A stretch of 64,000 nucleotides of DNA from Rhodococcoides trifolii (lineage in GTDB: Bacteria; Actinomycetota; Actinomycetes; Mycobacteriales; Mycobacteriaceae). Under the pieces are notes generated by a model. That model saw only the letters and a list, made by a program, of their open reading frames with translations. It made no database searches and was not told the origin of the DNA. Positions 1 through 8,324 of the stretch are shown in pieces; positions within the stretch are counted from its first letter, which is position 1; the number at the start of each line of letters is the position of its first letter. The stretch covers positions 372,001 through 436,000 of the forward strand of contig NZ_BMCU01000001.1 of the NCBI RefSeq assembly GCF_014635345.1, written 5' to 3'. The position numbers and the translations under genes were made by a program.

Positions 1-153
1 GGCAGCTACAACGCGAGCCACGGTTGCCTGAACGTGAGCACCGAGGACGGCAAGTGGTTCTTCGAGAACGCCCAGAAGGGCGATCCGGTCGTGGTCGTGA
101 ATACATCGGGTGGCGTCCTGAACCGCGGGGATGGCCTCGGCGACTGGAACTAG
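1..153 (+). CDS. L,D-transpeptidase, C-terminal fragment
   Basis: Only the last 50 codons are in the window; the start lies upstream. The visible part carries SHGCLN, the signature of the YkuD L,D-transpeptidase catalytic site, in which the cysteine is the nucleophile. It continues with a short strand (DPVVVVNT) and a Gly/Asn-rich tail ending at TAG. Enzymes of this family form 3-3 cross-links in peptidoglycan outside the membrane and are abundant in mycolic-acid bacteria. The N-terminal domains cannot be seen, so the exact paralogue cannot be named. A strong hairpin follows 12 bases after the stop. Confidence 0.85.
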   Translation, partial: GSYNASHGCLNVSTEDGKWFFENAQKGDPVVVVNTSGGVLNRGDGLGDWN

Positions 154-165
154 GCGCTTCGCACA

Positions 166-207
166 CGGGTGTGAAAAAGAGTGCAGGAGGACTCTTTTTC
201 ACACCCG
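166..207. terminator. Perfect-stem hairpin, probable bidirectional terminator
   Basis: The arm gggtgtgaaaaagagt (167-182) is exactly complementary to 191-206, with one more pair at 166/207 and an 8-base loop. The A-run and T-run inside the stem give a T-rich tract on both strands. It sits just after the L,D-transpeptidase stop and before the ugp operon. A related hairpin lies at 56782-56823. Confidence 0.75.
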
Positions 208-284
208 AGCACGTAGTGCAGTGTTAAACCCGGCGGACTCCGCCGTTCACCATCCGTTCGTGCAGGGCCAGCAGAGTCCACCGA

Positions 285-1223
285 GTGAGAACCGCTCCCC
301 AGCGGACGCTTCCGGACCTTCCTCCCGATCAGCGCTCGTTCCTCCGACGCCCCTGGCGTGACTACGCCCTGTTCTTCGTGCTCGTCGGCCCCAATCTCGT
401 TCTGCTGGCGGTCTTCACGTACCGCCCGCTCGTCGACAACATCAGGCTCTCGTTCTTCGACTGGAACATCAGCTCGCCGACGGCGACCTTCCTCGGCCTC
501 GCCAACTACCGGGAATGGATCTCCCGCAGCGACACCTGGCAGATCGTCTCGAACACCGTCGTCTTCACCATCGCGGCGGTGGTGGGCAGTATGGCCCTCG
601 GCCTCGCCCTCGCCCTCCTGCTCGATCGGAAGCTGAAGGGACGCAACATTGTCCGTTCTGCCGTGTTCGCACCGTTCGTCATCTCCGGTGCGGCGATCGG
701 TGTCGCTTTCCAGTTCGTGTTCGACCCGAACTTCGGCCTCATCCAAGACCTGATGCGACGGATCGGGATCACCGGCGTCCCGGATTTCTACCAGGACCCG
801 AAATGGGCCCTGTTCATGATCACCGTGACCTACATCTGGAAGAACCTCGGCTACGCCTTCGTCATCTATCTCGCTGCGCTGCAGGGACTTCGGCAAGACC
901 TGACGGAGGCCGCGCAGATCGACGGCGCGAGCCGGTGGACGTCCTTCACGCGCGTCGTGCTTCCGCAGTTACGCCCCACCACATTCTTCCTCTCCATCAC
1001 CGTCATGCTGAACTCGCTGCAGGTGTTCGACATCATCAACGTCATGACCCGGGGCGGACCGCTCGGTACCGGCACCACCACGATGGTCTACCAGGTGTAC
1101 GAGGAGTCGTTCCGCAATTTCCGAGCGGGATACGGAGCAACGGTGGCGACCATCATGTTCCTTGTTCTCCTGATCGTCACCGTCGTGCAGGTACGCATCA
1201 TGGATCGGGGTGACGCACGATGA
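285..1223 (+). CDS. ugpA: ABC transporter permease UgpA (glycerophosphodiester/sn-glycerol-3-phosphate type)
   Basis: A 312-residue MalF/UgpA-family inner membrane permease. About six hydrophobic segments are visible, the first near residues 28-48 (LFFVLVGPNLVLLAVF). The EAA loop that docks on the ATPase is present as EAAQIDGASRWTSFTRVVLP. The GTG start at 285 is used; no strong ribosome site precedes it. The stop overlaps the ATG of ugpE by 4 bp, so the two are probably translationally coupled. The order permease-permease-binding protein-ATPase equals the mycobacterial ugpAEBC operon. From family knowledge the system imports glycerophosphocholine or glycerol-3-phosphate; that substrate is inferred. 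Confidence 0.85.
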   Translation: MRTAPQRTLPDLPPDQRSFLRRPWRDYALFFVLVGPNLVLLAVFTYRPLVDNIRLSFFDWNISSPTATFLGLANYREWISRSDTWQIVSNTVVFTIAAVVGSMALGLALALLLDRKLKGRNIVRSAVFAPFVISGAAIGVAFQFVFDPNFGLIQDLMRRIGITGVPDFYQDPKWALFMITVTYIWKNLGYAFVIYLAALQGLRQDLTEAAQIDGASRWTSFTRVVLPQLRPTTFFLSITVMLNSLQVFDIINVMTRGGPLGTGTTTMVYQVYEESFRNFRAGYGATVATIMFLVLLIVTVVQVRIMDRGDAR

Positions 1224-2092
1224 CCCTTCTCGCCGAACCTGTTGTGTCGGAACAGGACAAGACCGAGTCGAAGCGACGCGGGGCCAACGTCTTCGGATAC
1301 CTGGCCATGGTGGTCGTCATCCTCATGGTGGGCCTGCCGCTGTTCTGGATCGTGCTGACCTCCTTCAAGGAACGACCCGACATCTACGTGCAGCCCGCCG
1401 ACTGGTGGCCGGGACTGTTCCGTCCCCAGAACTACTCGGACGCCACCTCGACCGTCCCGTTCTGGACCTTCCTCCGCAACTCCCTCGTGGTCACCAGCGT
1501 GCTCGCCGTCGTGAAGTTCGCACTCGGTGTGCTCAGCGCCTACGGATTGGTGTTCCTCCGCTTCCCCGGCAAGAACGTCGTCTTCCTCGTGATCATCGCC
1601 GCGCTGATGGTGCCGAACCAGATCACCGTCATCTCCAACTACGCTCTGGTCGCAGAACTCGGCTGGCGCAACACCTTCCAGGGCATCATCGTCCCGCTGG
1701 CCGGTGTCGCCTTCGGTACGTTCCTCATGCGCAACCACTTCCTGTCCATCCCCTCGGAGATCATCGAGGCCGCGCGGATGGACGGGGCCGGGCCGATCAG
1801 GTTGCTCACGCGCGTGGTCCTGCCCATCTCGGGCCCGACAATGGTCGCGTTCGCCACCATCACCGTCGTCAACGAGTGGAACGAATATCTGTGGCCGTTC
1901 CTGATGGCCGACGACGCCAGTCGCGCGACTCTGCCGGTCGGACTCACCCAGTTGCAGAACAACGACGGCGTCACCAACTGGGGACCGGTGATGGCCGGGA
2001 CCATTCTGACCATGATCCCCATCCTGATCGTCTTCCTCGCACTCCAACGTCACATGATCAAGGGCCTCACCTCCGGTGCGGTCAAAGGCTGA
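1220..2092 (+). CDS. ugpE: ABC transporter permease UgpE
   Basis: A 290-residue MalG/UgpE-family permease and the second membrane subunit of the ugp importer. The N-terminal membrane segment starts near residue 28 (LAMVVVILMVGLPLFWIVLT). The EAA motif reads EAARMDGAGPIRLLTRVVLP, and the C-terminus HMIKGLTSGAVKG is typical of this subunit. ATG at 1220 overlaps the ugpA stop. A 28-bp gap with a CAGGAG ribosome site leads to ugpB. Confidence 0.87.
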   Translation: MTLLAEPVVSEQDKTESKRRGANVFGYLAMVVVILMVGLPLFWIVLTSFKERPDIYVQPADWWPGLFRPQNYSDATSTVPFWTFLRNSLVVTSVLAVVKFALGVLSAYGLVFLRFPGKNVVFLVIIAALMVPNQITVISNYALVAELGWRNTFQGIIVPLAGVAFGTFLMRNHFLSIPSEIIEAARMDGAGPIRLLTRVVLPISGPTMVAFATITVVNEWNEYLWPFLMADDASRATLPVGLTQLQNNDGVTNWGPVMAGTILTMIPILIVFLALQRHMIKGLTSGAVKG

Positions 2093-2120
2093 TTTCCTTT
2101 CTATCTCCAGGAGTATTCAC

Positions 2121-3437
2121 ATGACCGTTCTGTCTCGTCGTGGTTTTCTCGGCCTGGCCGGAACCGCCACTGCTGCTGCGGCTCTCGCTGCCTGTGCGGG
2201 TTCGGGCGGGAGCTCGACGCCGGCCGCGAGTGGCGACACGAACACCATCACGTTCTGGTCGAGTCACCCCGGCAGTTCCACCGACGTGGAGAAGGAACTG
2301 ATCTCGCGCTACGAGGCCGCCAACCCCGGCATGAAGGTCGACCTCATCGACGGCGGCAAGAACTACGAGGAGATCGCGCAGAAGTTCAACGCCGCCCTCT
2401 CCGGCGGTTCGCTGCCCGACGTCGTGGTGCTGTCGGACGTGTGGTGGTTCAACTTCGCACTCCTCGGTGCGATCACTCCGCTCAGCGACGTCTTCCCCTC
2501 GGCAGGCGTGGACACCAGCGACTACGTGGATTCGCTTCTGGCCGACTACAAGTGGAACGACAAGACCTGGGCGCTCCCGTACGCCCGGTCGACGCCGCTG
2601 TTCTACTACAACAAGGCCGTCTGGTCCGCAGCCGGCCTTCCCGACCGTGGTCCGGCCACCTGGCAGGAATTCGACCAGTGGGGCCCGGAGCTGCAGCGCG
2701 TCGTCGGCAACGGCAAGCTCGCTCACGGGTGGGGCAACGCCACCGACTACCTCGGCTGGACGTTCGAGGGTCCGATCTGGACGTTCGGCGGGTCCTACTC
2801 CGATCAGTTCGACCTGAAGTTCACCGACGAGCGCACCGTCACGGCCGGCAACTTCCTCAAGGACATGATCCACACCAAGAAGTACGCGGCCGTCTCGAAC
2901 GACATCGCGAACGACTTCGCCGCCGGCATCCTCGGCTCCACCATCGCCTCGACCGGTGACCTCTCGGGCATCACCAAGAACGCGAAATTCGACATCGGCA
3001 CCGCCTTCCTTCCCGCAGTCGACGGCACCCCCGGATGCCCGACGGGTGGAGCCGGTCTCGCGATCCCCGCGAACATCGCCGACGACCGGAAGGTCAACGC
3101 GCTGAAGTTCATCGATTTCTACACCAACGCTCAGAACACGGCGTACTTCTCGCAGAACGTCGGCTACATGCCGGTGCGCAAATCCGCTCAGACCGACGCC
3201 AGCGAAGTGGCGTTCCTGCAGGCGAACCCGAACTCCAAGACGGCCGTCGACCAGCTCTCCCGCACGCGCTCACAGGACTACGCCCGCGTGTTCGTGCCCG
3301 GCGGCGACAAGATCATCGGCACCGGCCTCGAGCAGATCGCACTGCAGAACGCCGACGTCACCGCCACCTTCTCCAGCGTTCAGGACCAGCTGCAGCAGAT
3401 CATCGACCGCCAGATCACGCCGAAGCTGCCGAAGTAA
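2121..3437 (+). CDS. ugpB: Tat-exported lipoprotein substrate-binding protein UgpB
   Basis: A 438-residue extracellular solute-binding protein, family 1. ATG 2121 is chosen because CAGGAG lies 8 bases upstream and because it gives a correct signal peptide: SRRGFLGLAG (twin-arginine) followed by the lipobox LAAC. Mature-region motifs FWSSHPG, DYVDSLLADY, YARSTPLFYYNKA, GLPDRGP and AYFSQNVGYMPVRKSA closely match what I recall of Mycobacterium tuberculosis UgpB, which binds glycerophosphocholine. The stop TAA overlaps the ATG of ugpC by one base. Function by orthology: delivers glycerophosphodiesters to UgpAE at the outer face of the membrane. Confidence 0.9.
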   Translation: MTVLSRRGFLGLAGTATAAAALAACAGSGGSSTPAASGDTNTITFWSSHPGSSTDVEKELISRYEAANPGMKVDLIDGGKNYEEIAQKFNAALSGGSLPDVVVLSDVWWFNFALLGAITPLSDVFPSAGVDTSDYVDSLLADYKWNDKTWALPYARSTPLFYYNKAVWSAAGLPDRGPATWQEFDQWGPELQRVVGNGKLAHGWGNATDYLGWTFEGPIWTFGGSYSDQFDLKFTDERTVTAGNFLKDMIHTKKYAAVSNDIANDFAAGILGSTIASTGDLSGITKNAKFDIGTAFLPAVDGTPGCPTGGAGLAIPANIADDRKVNALKFIDFYTNAQNTAYFSQNVGYMPVRKSAQTDASEVAFLQANPNSKTAVDQLSRTRSQDYARVFVPGGDKIIGTGLEQIALQNADVTATFSSVQDQLQQIIDRQITPKLPK

Positions 3438-4498
3438 TGGCGGCAGTTCACTTCGCCGGGGTATCGCATCGGTACCCCGGGGCACCGGACCTGTCCGTGA
3501 AGTCCTTGGAACTCGACATCGAGGACGGTGAATTCATCGTTCTCGTCGGGCCGTCCGGATGCGGCAAGTCGACCTCGCTTCGGATGCTCGCCGGTCTCGA
3601 AGCGGTGGAGAGCGGGCGCATCGACATCGGTGGTGCCGACGTGACGTCGCTGGCCCCCAAGGCACGAGACGTTGCCATGGTGTTCCAGAACTACGCGCTG
3701 TACCCGAACATGACGGTCGCCGCCAACATGGGTTTCGCGCTCCGCAACGCTGGAATGAGCAAAGCGGACACCGACATTCGTGTGCAGGAGGCCGCGCGCA
3801 TCCTCGAGCTCGAACCGCTCCTGGACCGCAAGCCGGGCAAGCTGTCCGGTGGACAGCGTCAGCGCGTGGCCATGGGCCGCGCGATCGTGCGCCAGCCCAA
3901 AGTGTTCTGCATGGACGAACCGCTGTCCAACCTCGACGCCAAGCTTCGGGTCAGCACGCGTTCGCAGATCGCGGGACTGCAGCGACGGCTCGGCACCACC
4001 ACCGTCTACGTCACGCACGATCAGGTCGAAGCCATGACGATGGGTGATCGGGTGGCGGTGATGCTGGATGGGGAACTGCAACAGATCGCGGCTCCCCGCG
4101 AGCTGTACGACAATCCCGTGAACACGTTCGTCGCATCGTTCATCGGCTCGCCCGCCATGAACCTGATCGGAGCGGACGTCGTCGGAGGGGTAGCCGAAGT
4201 CGGTGCGCTCCGCGTTCCGGCTCCACGGGCGGCGACCGGACGGGTGACCGTCGGAGTCCGGCCCGAGTCGTGGAACATCGTCTCGAGCGGATCACCCGGT
4301 GCGCTCGAGGTGACGACGGACCTGGTCGAGGAACTGGGAAGCGAGTCCTTCGTGTACGCGACCGGCCCGAACGCCGTGGGCAAAGTCGTTGTGCGGGTGG
4401 ACCGTCGGCAACGCTTCGCGGCGGGGGACACGCTGTCGTTGCAGCCGGTCGCTTCCGAGGTCTACTTCTTCGACGGGGTGAGCGGCGACCGGATCTGA
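3437..4498 (+). CDS. ugpC: ABC transporter ATP-binding protein UgpC
   Basis: A 353-residue MalK/UgpC-type ATPase that powers the ugp importer. Walker A is GPSGCGKST, the Q-loop VFQNYALYP, the signature LSGGQRQRVAMGRAI, Walker B VFCMDEPLSNLD and the H-loop THDQVEAM. A C-terminal regulatory/TOBE-like domain of about 120 residues follows (FIGSPAMNL, GVRPESW). The start ATG overlaps the ugpB stop codon (TAATG), which indicates one operon. Two other ATPases of the same subfamily lie at 30432 and 43611; this one is linked to its own permeases. Confidence 0.9.
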   Translation: MAAVHFAGVSHRYPGAPDLSVKSLELDIEDGEFIVLVGPSGCGKSTSLRMLAGLEAVESGRIDIGGADVTSLAPKARDVAMVFQNYALYPNMTVAANMGFALRNAGMSKADTDIRVQEAARILELEPLLDRKPGKLSGGQRQRVAMGRAIVRQPKVFCMDEPLSNLDAKLRVSTRSQIAGLQRRLGTTTVYVTHDQVEAMTMGDRVAVMLDGELQQIAAPRELYDNPVNTFVASFIGSPAMNLIGADVVGGVAEVGALRVPAPRAATGRVTVGVRPESWNIVSSGSPGALEVTTDLVEELGSESFVYATGPNAVGKVVVRVDRRQRFAAGDTLSLQPVASEVYFFDGVSGDRI

Positions 4499-4509
4499 GC
4501 GGAACAGGC

Positions 4510-4565
4510 GGGCCGATACCGTCACGAATGCGCGGGATCCCGCGTGCAGCGAACGGTATCGGCCC
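4510..4565. terminator. Hairpin terminator after ugpC
   Basis: A 13-bp perfect stem (gggccgataccgt at 4510-4522 with 4553-4565) encloses a second perfect palindrome, cgcgggatcccgcg (4531-4544). No T-run follows, as is common for actinobacterial terminators. It separates the ugp operon from the FKBP gene. Confidence 0.6.
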
Positions 4566-4601
4566 AGCAGTGCCGCCGTGGTCGGCTGTAGCGTGACGGG
4601 C

Positions 4602-5207
4602 GTGAGAAGAACCCGCGCACTCGTCGCCACGTCCACCCTGTCGCTCGCCCTTCTTCTCGGTGCGTGCAGCAGCGACTCGGACACGCCGGCCGCGACCTCG
4701 ACCACCACTGCGGCCGCCGCGTCCACCAGCGCGGCACCGTCGGCGGCCAGCACCTGCCCCAGTGCGGCACCGGCGGCCGGTGGCACACCCGAGTGGACCC
4801 TTTCCGGCGACACCGGCAGCATCGCCGTGATCGGATCGACCGACACCACGGCGCCCGCGGTAACCGTGACGCCGCCGTTCGGCGTCACCGAGACCCAGGT
4901 CAAGACCCTGAGCGTCGGAGACGGGCCCGTCGTCGCCGACGACGCGACCGTGTCCGTCTGCTACGCCGGAGTCAACGGCCGCGACGGATCTACCTTCGAC
5001 AGCAGCTACGAGCGTGGGGCACCCATCGAGTTCCCGCTCGACGGTGTCGTCGCCGGCTTCCAGAAGGCGATCGCAGGCCAGACCGTCGGGTCCACGGTGG
5101 CGGTCGCCACCAACGCCGCCGACGGATACCCGAACGGTCAGCCCCGCGCGGGAATCGAAGCGGGCGACAGCCTGATCTTCGCGATCAAGATCCTGGCGGT
5201 GAGCTAG
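4602..5207 (+). CDS. FKBP-type peptidyl-prolyl cis-trans isomerase, lipoprotein
   Basis: A secreted lipoprotein of about 201 residues. The start is uncertain: in-frame GTGs lie at 4578, 4593 and 4602. The last gives the most typical signal peptide, VRRTRALVATSTLSLALLLG followed by the lipobox cysteine. An Ala/Thr/Ser-rich linker of about 40 residues precedes an FKBP domain (VSVCYAGVNGRDGSTFDSSY, IEFPLDGVVAGFQKAIAGQ, GDSLIFAIKILAVS). The fold catalyses proline isomerisation, here probably on exported proteins at the cell envelope. It is a single gene between a terminator and a convergent peptidase gene 11 bp away. Confidence 0.85.
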   Translation: MRRTRALVATSTLSLALLLGACSSDSDTPAATSTTTAAAASTSAAPSAASTCPSAAPAAGGTPEWTLSGDTGSIAVIGSTDTTAPAVTVTPPFGVTETQVKTLSVGDGPVVADDATVSVCYAGVNGRDGSTFDSSYERGAPIEFPLDGVVAGFQKAIAGQTVGSTVAVATNAADGYPNGQPRAGIEAGDSLIFAIKILAVS

Positions 5208-5218
5208 GGCGGAACGCC

Positions 5219-7186
5219 CTACCAGATTCGCACTCGCTCCGACGGGTCGAGGAACAGCTCGTCCTGCTCGGTGAGCTCGAACGCCTCGTGGAAGCTGTCG
5301 AGGTTGCGCACCACACCGTTGCAGCGGAACTCGGGCGGGGAGTGCGGGTCGATGGACAACCGGCGCAGCGCCTCGGCGTCACGTGCCTTGGTCCGCCACA
5401 CCTGCGCCCAGCCGAAGAACACTCGTTGCAGACCGGTCAGACCGTCGATGACGGGCGCATCCTTGCCGTCCAACGAAATTCGGTACGCCTCGACGGCGAT
5501 CGACAATCCGCCGAGGTCGCCGATGTTCTCACCGATGGTGAATTCTCCGTTGACGTGATGTCCCGGTAGCGCCTTGGGCTCGAACGAGTTGTACTGCTCG
5601 ATCAATGCCGTTGTCCGCTTGCCGAATTCGGTACGGTCGCTGTCGGTCCACCAGTCGACGAGGTTCCCGTCGCCGTCGTACTTGGCGCCCTGATCGTCGA
5701 ACCCGTGCCCGATCTCGTGCCCGATGACGGCGCCGATGCCGCCGTAGTTCGCCGCGTCGTCGGCCTCGGGGTCGAAGAACGGCGGCTGCAGAATGGCTGC
5801 GGGAAAGACGATTTCGTTCATGCCGGGGTTGTAGTACGCGTTCACCGTCTGCGGGGTCATGAACCATTCGGTGCGATCGACCTCGCCGCCGAGTTTGTCG
5901 AGATCGCGTCGATACTCGGCCTCGAAGCCGGCGCGGTAGTTGCCCACCAGGTCGTCGGGATCGATGGTCAGGGACGAGTAGTCACGCCACTTGTCCGGGT
6001 AGCCGATCTTGGGCGTGAACTTCTCGAGCTTCTCCAGCGCCGCGGTGCGGGTCTCCGGGCTCATCCACTCGAGGTCGGTGATGTTGCTGCGGTATGCCGC
6101 AACGAGATTGACCACCAGTTCCTGCATCCGGGTCTTCGAGTCCGACGGGAAGTGCCGGTCCACGTACAGCTTGCCGACCGCTTCGCCGAGAAGGTCCTGA
6201 ACCAGGGACACGCCGCGCTTCCAACGCTCGCGGTTCTCCTCGGTGCCCGTGAGGGTCCTGCCGTAGAAGTCGAAGTTCTCGTCGACGATGTCGGACGTCA
6301 GATACGGTGCGCGCGAGTGGATCACCTTCCACGTCGCCCACGCCTTCCACACCTCGAGGTCTTCCGACACCCACAACCCGGCGAACGTGCGGACGAAGTC
6401 GGGCTGACGCACGACGATCTCCGCGAAATGGTCGGTGGACGACGCACCGAGGCCGCTCAGCCAGGCACCCCAGTTGAACCCGGCCATCTGCTGAACGAGC
6501 GTGTCGAAGGATGTCAGGTTGTAGCTGAGGTCGGCGTCGCGCCGCTTGACCACGTCCCAGTGTCCCGCGGCCAGTTTCGTTTCGAGTTCGAAGACCACGC
6601 GGGCATCCCGATCGACACCGGCGAGCCCGAACATCTTGTCGATGTGTGCAACGTACTTGTCACGAATCTCGGCGTGGTCGTCCTCGCGGTAGTACGACTC
6701 GTCCGGCAGGCCGATGCCCGACTGAGAGAAATGCATGATGTAGCGGGACGAGTTCTTGGCGTCGGTATCCACGTAATGCGCTACGGCGCCGCTGATTCCG
6801 GTTCGCTGCAACGCACCCAAGACCTGCGCCAAGCTCACGCGGTCGGATGCCTCGGCGATGGCGGCGAGTTCGTCGGCAACGGGCGTGAGACCGGCCGCTT
6901 CGACGACGTCGGAGTTCATGAAACTGGAGTAGAGATCACCGATCTTGCGTGCGTCCGATCCGGGTGCGCCCTCGGACTCGGCCGACTCCGCGATGATGGT
7001 GCGCACATCTTCTTCGGCGCGGTCGTACAGAGTGCGGAAGGCACCGTCGACGGCCCGGTCGGCGGGAATCGCGTACTCGGTCAGCCACTTGCCGTTGACA
7101 TGCTCGAACAGATCGTCCTGGGGGCGGGTGCCGTCGTCGACGAAGGAAAGGTCGAGACCGGACGGCGCGTCGGAAACGGAAGTCAT
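5219..7186 (-). CDS. M13 family zinc metallopeptidase (neprilysin/PepO-like)
   Basis: A 655-residue endopeptidase. The zinc site HExxH is present as VIGHEIGHGFDD, and the third ligand and catalytic Asp lie in ENIGDLGG. The protein ends in VRIW, as usual for M13 enzymes, and NAYYNPGMNEIVFPA is the family substrate-binding strand. ATG at 7186 (MTSVSDAPSGLDLSF) is chosen because the frame stays open far upstream only by chance over the dioxygenase gene. No signal peptide or membrane anchor is seen, so the enzyme is probably cytoplasmic or released by another route. It is convergent with the FKBP gene. Mycobacterial relatives include Zmp1. Confidence 0.93.
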   Translation of the reverse strand: MTSVSDAPSGLDLSFVDDGTRPQDDLFEHVNGKWLTEYAIPADRAVDGAFRTLYDRAEEDVRTIIAESAESEGAPGSDARKIGDLYSSFMNSDVVEAAGLTPVADELAAIAEASDRVSLAQVLGALQRTGISGAVAHYVDTDAKNSSRYIMHFSQSGIGLPDESYYREDDHAEIRDKYVAHIDKMFGLAGVDRDARVVFELETKLAAGHWDVVKRRDADLSYNLTSFDTLVQQMAGFNWGAWLSGLGASSTDHFAEIVVRQPDFVRTFAGLWVSEDLEVWKAWATWKVIHSRAPYLTSDIVDENFDFYGRTLTGTEENRERWKRGVSLVQDLLGEAVGKLYVDRHFPSDSKTRMQELVVNLVAAYRSNITDLEWMSPETRTAALEKLEKFTPKIGYPDKWRDYSSLTIDPDDLVGNYRAGFEAEYRRDLDKLGGEVDRTEWFMTPQTVNAYYNPGMNEIVFPAAILQPPFFDPEADDAANYGGIGAVIGHEIGHGFDDQGAKYDGDGNLVDWWTDSDRTEFGKRTTALIEQYNSFEPKALPGHHVNGEFTIGENIGDLGGLSIAVEAYRISLDGKDAPVIDGLTGLQRVFFGWAQVWRTKARDAEALRRLSIDPHSPPEFRCNGVVRNLDSFHEAFELTEQDELFLDPSERVRIW

Positions 7187-7204
7187 GAATCCATAGTGGC
7201 ACGG

Positions 7205-7296
7205 CTGGTCGATTCCGACCGGCCTCCGGCCTACCCGCTGGTCGATTCCGACCGGCCTCCGGCCTGCCCGCTGGTCGATTCCGACCGGCCTCCCCG
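7205..7296. repeat. Three tandem 33-bp repeats containing the dispersed palindromic core
   Basis: Units start at 7205, 7238 and 7271, each beginning ctggtcgattccgaccggcc. Units 1 and 2 differ by one base; unit 3 is shortened by loss of the second half of the palindrome. The core accggcctccggcctacccg is also found at 9412-9432 (inverted), 33572-33592 and 51619-51639. The array fills the gap between the M13 peptidase start and the end of the dioxygenase-like gene, whose stop codon directly abuts unit 3. Confidence 0.85.
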
Positions 7297-8205
7297 CTAC
7301 GCGCCGACTCCCAGGTTGATTGCACCGATCCATCCGTCGGCCGCCTGTTGCGCGGTGACGAGGCCACTGGCGTCGTAGATGTTGTCGGTATCGTTCTGCG
7401 TGTTGTTCTCCCAGCCGGCGTGATCGGAGTACGGGGACTGTGCGTACACGGTGGCCTTCGTGGCGTCGTCGAAGAACAGTTGGGTAGTCAGCACCGTCTG
7501 TTTGTCGACGTGCACCTTCGCGTGAATGTGCGTGGTGCGTCCTCGATACCAACCAGGGAAAATCGTGGTGAACACGGCGACGCCACCCGCGTCGGTGGTT
7601 TGCGCGCCGCGCAGGTAGGTCCCGTCGTCGGTGGTGGTCGCCTCGGTGTCGCCGACGCTGTAGGACCCGTCGGACGTCTCGCCCGAATCGCTCGCGCCGG
7701 TAGCGCCCTCGCTCCCGCCTGACGGTCCGCCGCCCGGTCCGCCTCCCGACGGTGGGGCGCCGCCCGCGCCCATCGAGCCCGACTCGAACCCGGAGTAGAC
7801 GCCGCCTGCGTCGCAGTGCCAAATCTCCACGACGGCGTTGGCGATCGGTGTGCACTCGGTGGAATCCTGGACGCGCAGAGCCAGTTCGAACGTCGTACCG
7901 GGTCGGTCCTCACGCAGGTCGCTGCGAATGGAGTCGACGTCGAACCAGTACGGACCTTGCGTCTCTTCCTTGCTCAGGACGCACTGAGCGGAGCCGTCGA
8001 GAAGCGAGGTGGCTCCGGCTGCGGTTGTACGGGCAGCTGCAGCGGAGGTAGGTGTCGTGGAGGTCGGTGCGGCGGACGTGGCTGCGAGTGAGTCGGTCGC
8101 TCCACCACATGCGGCGATCAAGCCTCCGAGGCTGATCGTTCCCCCGACGGCGAGGGCGCGCCGGCGACTGACTCGTAGTCGACTGTTCTGGACGTCGTTG
8201 TTCAT
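7297..8205 (-). CDS. Tat-exported lipoprotein, intradiol ring-cleavage dioxygenase family
   Basis: 302 residues. The N-terminus has a twin-arginine motif (VSRRRALAVGG) and the lipobox IAAC (Cys33), so export as a lipoprotein is expected. The catalytic domain keeps all four iron ligands of intradiol dioxygenases: Tyr in DAGGVYSGF, Tyr in FPGWYRGRTTHIHAKV and the two His of the same motif. EETQGPYWFD is a family N-terminal motif. A Gly/Pro/Ser-rich stretch of about 40 residues interrupts the domain after the first Tyr. Cytoplasmic relatives open catechols; the substrate of the exported group is unknown. The frame extends upstream, but ATG 8205 gives the proper signal peptide. Confidence 0.85.
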   Translation of the reverse strand: MNNDVQNSRLRVSRRRALAVGGTISLGGLIAACGGATDSLAATSAAPTSTTPTSAAAARTTAAGATSLLDGSAQCVLSKEETQGPYWFDVDSIRSDLREDRPGTTFELALRVQDSTECTPIANAVVEIWHCDAGGVYSGFESGSMGAGGAPPSGGGPGGGPSGGSEGATGASDSGETSDGSYSVGDTEATTTDDGTYLRGAQTTDAGGVAVFTTIFPGWYRGRTTHIHAKVHVDKQTVLTTQLFFDDATKATVYAQSPYSDHAGWENNTQNDTDNIYDASGLVTAQQAADGWIGAINLGVGA

Positions 8206-8324
8206 GATGTCCAGCTTGTCCCATGTGTCTGTGAACAGTGACGCGACTTCCCGGGTGAATGCTGTGAAAACTCCTGCGTCGCCATCACTCCCAGCGGCGG
8301 GAGCCGGACGGTAGCGTCCCAAGA

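Noticed and set aside
5705..7378. 557-codon open frame antisense to the M13 peptidase gene
   Set aside because: It is a GC-driven shadow: composition is not protein-like, no motif is seen and the opposite strand has a complete zinc peptidase. The end merely reads through the tandem repeats.
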